Positions 62,778-64,000 of a stretch of 64,000 nucleotides of DNA are shown piece by piece (the stretch's first letter is position 1; every line of letters begins with the position of its first letter). The position numbers and the translations under genes were made by a program. Origin of the DNA: Istiophorus platypterus (taxonomy: Eukaryota > Chordata > Actinopteri > Istiophoriformes > Istiophoridae); assembly GCA_016859345.1 (NCBI GenBank), contig CM029129.1, positions 18,981,446 through 19,045,445 of the forward strand, in the 5' to 3' direction. The notes under the pieces were generated by a model. It was not told the DNA's origin. It did not search any database and saw only the letters and a list, made by a program, of their open reading frames with translations.

Positions 62778-62921
62778 TCTTTTCTCTGAAAACAGAGTCG
62801 ACCGTGTTCTTCCCCGAGCAGGTCCACTCAGTGGAGGAAGATGTTGGGGAGCTTTTCATCCCGGTGCACCGCAGCGGCGACATTAGCCAGGAGCTCATGG
62901 TGGTGTGCTACACACAGCAGG
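28047..62921 (+). CDS. frem2: FRAS1-related extracellular matrix protein 2 (Frem2), 5' part, exons 1-5 (gene continues past the right edge)
   Basis: Spliced coding sequence 28047-33048, 36055-36144, 49030-49176, 58464-58694, 62796-62921; all introns are GT-AG and all joins are phase 1. The 1865 residues seen read: signal peptide, N-terminal domain (about 30-280), twelve CSPG repeats (about 282 into exon 2), Calx-beta 1 (exons 3-4) and the start of Calx-beta 2 (exon 5). Twelve CSPG repeats followed by Calx-beta domains is the FREM2 layout (FREM2 has five Calx-beta domains and a C-terminal membrane helix, not in this window). Phrases such as HFRLDWAWISLEKEYY and KRRGYLGETSF match FREM2 closely. 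Known role: with FRAS1 and FREM1 it forms the basement-membrane Fraser complex that anchors epidermis to dermis; loss causes Fraser syndrome in humans and fin blistering in zebrafish. Teleosts have frem2a and frem2b; which this is, I cannot tell. Confidence 0.96.
33049..36054 (+). other. frem2: frem2 intron 1
   Basis: A 3.0-kb GT-AG intron. 33520-33780 is a non-repetitive stretch with several TAAT-core motifs that looks enhancer-like. 34270-34490 is strongly purine-rich on the + strand. No coding sequence is supported. Confidence 0.85.
36055..36144 (+). CDS. frem2: frem2 coding exon 2 (end of CSPG repeat 12)
   Basis: Acceptor TTCTGTTACAG ends at 36054, donor GTAAGA starts at 36145. The 90 nt read ADIDDLNICYVLRNEENATS and then DLFHFSVEDT, completing the FTQ-xDI...FxFxVED pattern begun in exon 1. 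Phase 1 on both sides. Confidence 0.95.
37638..37708. repeat. Two adjacent perfect hairpins
   Basis: Hairpin 1: arms 37638-37651 and 37661-37674 are exact reverse complements (14 bp, CCCTAAATATTT core) with a 9-nt loop. Hairpin 2: arms 37674-37688 and 37694-37708 are exact reverse complements (15 bp, ACTTATAGTATATTG) with a 5-nt loop TAAAG. The two share base 37674. It lies in frem2 intron 2. Confidence 0.9.
38153..38190. repeat. (GT)n microsatellite
   Basis: About 19 GT units followed by ATATGTATATG in frem2 intron 2. Confidence 0.95.
39094..39156. repeat. (CA)n microsatellite
   Basis: About 31 CA units in frem2 intron 2, preceded by a poly-A run. Confidence 0.97.
39841..40135 (+). repeat. 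Dispersed teleost repeat, family C, copy 1
   Basis: Begins GGGCTGCAACTAACGATGAT and TTTCATTATC and carries repeated GATTGACTAATTGACT-like sequence at its end, landmarks of a short palindrome-ended repeat frequent in teleosts. The interior shares TGAgAAaCTtGGtgCCAG-type sequence with 53999-54225. The terminal copy of the GCTGCAACTAAC end is missing. Confidence 0.65.
44800..44912. repeat. CA-rich imperfect microsatellite
   Basis: CA units with frequent CACACG, CACAT and CACTTCC interruptions. Confidence 0.85.
47300..47344. repeat. (CA)n imperfect microsatellite
   Basis: CA units with AAA, TCA and GCA interruptions in frem2 intron 2. Confidence 0.85.
49030..49176 (+). CDS. frem2: frem2 coding exon 3 (first half of Calx-beta 1)
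   Basis: Acceptor TTTGTCCAG ends at 49029, donor GTGAGT at 49177. The 147 nt read GGNKLKGQHFRLDWAWISLE through KRRGYLGETSFI. The tryptophan-rich start and the KRRGYLGETSF motif are hallmarks of the first Calx-beta domain of FREM2. Confidence 0.96.
49240..49665 (+). repeat. Dispersed teleost repeat, family A, copy 2
   Basis: Shorter and more diverged copy of the 20045-20712 element, in frem2 intron 3 just 65 nt after exon 3. Shared landmarks in the same order include AATGAATCCTA, AATGgCATT-like, CCTCAGCTGT and ATTATACCTGCTAAA. It lacks the central segment of copy 1. Confidence 0.7.
51779..51848. repeat. (GT)n imperfect microsatellite
   Basis: GT units mixed with TTTGTG units; a complementary CA tract follows at 51966-52008. 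Confidence 0.9.
51966..52008. repeat. (CA)n with CATAAA interruptions
   Basis: Repeated ACACACATAAACACAC pattern. With the GT tract 120 nt upstream it could form an inverted pairing. Confidence 0.85.
52078..52768 (+). repeat. Dispersed percomorph repeat of about 690 bp, family D
   Basis: Opens TTTTATTTATATAGAGCCAA, then AGTTATCTCAGGGCACTT, CCCCATGAGCAAGCACTTGG, AAAAACTCCCTTTTTA, and later GTGCATCATGGGAAGTCC, GCCTATAGCAGCACAACCA and GGGATGGTTCA. These phrases, in this order, are familiar from many percomorph genomes. A GT tract at 52277-52298 interrupts it. Open frames inside it are not genes. I do not assign a superfamily. Confidence 0.75.
53999..54225 (+). repeat. Dispersed teleost repeat, family C, copy 2 (interior fragment)
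   Basis: Contains GGTCGATGAAATGTCAGAGA, GAGTGAAAAATACC, CCCAGAGCTCAAGG and TTGTTTTGTCC, which are interior landmarks of the same repeat as 39841-40135, then ends in GTGATTAATCAG. Both ends are eroded. A poly-A run lies directly upstream. Confidence 0.6.
55307..55702. repeat. Pentanucleotide satellite (CCTTT / GCTTT) with a 201-bp higher-order duplication
   Basis: About 396 bp built from CTTTC and CTTTG units. The phrase CATTAGCTTCCC occurs at 55371 and again at 55572, 201 bp apart, each followed by a block of GCTTT units, so the tract arose by duplication of a compound unit. Because five is not a multiple of three and T-rich pentamers avoid stops, long spurious frames arise on both strands. 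Confidence 0.9.
56246..56277. repeat. (GT)n microsatellite
   Basis: About 15 GT units with one TTTG break in frem2 intron 3. Confidence 0.9.
58464..58694 (+). CDS. frem2: frem2 coding exon 4 (second half of Calx-beta 1)
   Basis: Acceptor TTTATATCTCAG ends at 58463, donor GTCAGT at 58695. The 231 nt read GIGTQDGSAKKEEDFKGKSQ, RQVQFNPGQTRATWRVRILA and on through EQSETFQILLSEPV to VEILDPSD. The DF-K-G...QVQFNPGQ and SETFQ-LLSEP motifs are typical Calx-beta calcium-binding-loop and C-terminal strand sequence. Confidence 0.96.
58768..59045 (+). repeat. Dispersed teleost repeat, family B, copy 2
   Basis: Starts TAAGTAACTAAGTACGTATA, continues ACTCAAGTTCTGTACT and TCTCCACTACATTTT, and ends near AACAGAGTATTTCTACACTG and AAGTAAAAGATCT, all landmarks of the same fish repeat family as 23755-24100. 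It sits in frem2 intron 4, about 75 nt after exon 4. Confidence 0.7.
61507..61592. repeat. (GT)n compound microsatellite
   Basis: GT units with GTGC and GGGTGC interruptions in frem2 intron 4. Confidence 0.92.
62272..62333. repeat. C run and (GT)n microsatellite
   Basis: A run of about a dozen C, a short CACCCC bridge, then about 22 GT units with one GAGT break, 460 nt before frem2 exon 5. Confidence 0.9.
62796..62921 (+). CDS. frem2: frem2 coding exon 5 (start of Calx-beta 2)
   Basis: A long CT-rich tract (about 62745-62782) leads to acceptor GAAAACAG ending at 62795; donor GTATGG starts at 62922. The 126 nt read ESTVFFPEQVHSVEEDVGEL, then FIPVHRSGDISQELMVVCYT and QQ, the start of the second Calx-beta domain. 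Phase 1 on both sides. The following exon is beyond the window. Confidence 0.95.
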
Positions 62922-64000
62922 GTATGGACTGGCCTTTTTTCACCTCATCTAACCCGTTTATCCTCAGCGAACCCCACCTGGCTGCCTGCCTGCTGGTCTA
63001 ATGCGCATAATTGAGGACTTTGACGTATAGATGGAAAATTAGCATTTTATGTTCCTCAGATGATCATAATTGAAAACATCATTCAGTTTTACTGCTGTAT
63101 ATCTAAACCTTACGGATGCAAACACACCATAACTCAGTTTTAATTGTCCCTTAGGGGTCCTGCATTATAAAAGACCTGTCAATTAATTTGAGAATGATCG
63201 CAGGTTTTAGTCTTTTTCTCTGATTCTTTCCTGTTTGAATTATCTTTCTCTTCACGTCTTTGAAAAGTCCATTTGAGTCCATTTAATACTAGTACACGTA
63301 TTGTTATAATGTAATGTTAATAAATCAACGCGTATGGTGGAGTGTGTCTGAAACACGGCGCTGGGAAAGAGGAGGCTGACACCAGATTTACATTTTCACA
63401 AATAAAAAGTAACAGCATAAGCTCAGTGGTATCACAATTAGCTGTTAAACTGTTGCCCTTTCCAGGTTTTACAATACTCTATTCAGAGCAACGTCGCGCT
63501 TCCGCACAAACTCCGCAACAGCTCCACTCCCTTTGTGATATTTCGCAAATCCCTTTCATTTACTTGTTTGCAGCAGGTTAGGGTGACAATGTGTGGAAAA
63601 AAGTACAGGTCTTCACCTCTCTGTTCTCCTCGTGAAGCGAAGTCCCATGAAATAAATTTAGACATAACACGAAGTGCTCATGCATTCACTGATTAGACTA
63701 ATGACGGCACCATTGTTAAATGTCAGAACTCTACAGTGGCTACACCACAGGCATCATTTTTGGGAAAAAAAAAACCCCGTGGGGTTGGTCTGTTCCCATT
63801 GTGTTCCGATATTAAAACTCATATTCTGACCGACCTTGATGGGCTTCGCTGTAATTTAAGGTCAAGCCTTCACACGTAATAATGGCTGCTTTGACAGTCT
63901 GAATTTTATCAAACCGAAAGGAGGGAAAAAAAATGTATTTTAATACCGGTGGTCACAAAGGCTGCCTGCAACATGTGCTAAAGAAAAAGAGGTATCGTTT
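62922..64000 (+). other. frem2: frem2 intron 5 (partial, runs off the window)
   Basis: Begins with donor GTATGG. No acceptor leading to the next Calx-beta 2 exon (expected to continue after CYTQQ) is seen before the right edge. Nothing else recognisable. Confidence 0.75.

Larger units (their letters stand above)
58695..62795 (+). other. frem2: frem2 intron 4 (4.1 kb)
   Basis: GT-AG intron with a dispersed repeat at 58768-59045 and GT microsatellites at 61507-61592 and 62285-62333. 60110-60310 is non-repetitive and could be conserved, but that cannot be judged from one sequence. Confidence 0.85.

Overview
This is a vertebrate nuclear window, almost certainly from a ray-finned fish and probably a percomorph teleost. 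The evidence is spliced genes with GT-AG introns, two proteins that read as vertebrate Ufm1 and Frem2, dense dinucleotide microsatellites, and several dispersed repeats whose sequence I recognise as common in teleost genomes. There is no sign of prokaryotic, plasmid or phage sequence.

Layout: 1-5800 is intergenic, with microsatellites and no gene I can support. 5820-15460 holds a complete ufm1 gene on the + strand: six coding exons, 87 residues, with the start codon split by intron 1. 15500-27550 is intergenic and contains a dispersed repeat at 20045-20712, another at 23755-24100, and simple repeats. A CpG-rich promoter region at 27600-28046 leads into frem2, also on the + strand. Its 5-kb first coding exon (28047-33048) encodes a signal peptide, an N-terminal domain and nearly all of twelve CSPG repeats. 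Four further exons at 36055, 49030, 58464 and 62796 finish the last CSPG repeat, encode the first Calx-beta domain and start the second. The gene runs off the right edge, so about 1865 residues of an expected roughly 3100-3200 are present.

The two genes are not functionally linked. Ufm1 is a ubiquitin-like modifier of the endoplasmic reticulum and ribosome quality pathway. Frem2 is a basement-membrane adhesion protein of the Fraser complex. As far as I recall, the ufm1-then-frem2 order on one strand also occurs on human chromosome 13, so this looks like retained vertebrate synteny. Whether this is frem2a or frem2b cannot be decided from the window.

Accessory content: one internally deleted Tc1/mariner-type transposon copy with terminal inverted repeats and a TA duplication (6676-7121, inside ufm1 intron 2), three pairs or singletons of diverged fish repeats, a 400-bp pentanucleotide satellite with a 201-bp higher-order duplication, and two adjacent perfect hairpins at 37638-37708. 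I found no evidence of a new multi-gene system. The most checkable oddities are the split ufm1 start codon, the non-canonical Ufm1 C-terminal tail, an exon-like 78-nt in-frame cassette in frem2 intron 2, and the tandem hairpins.
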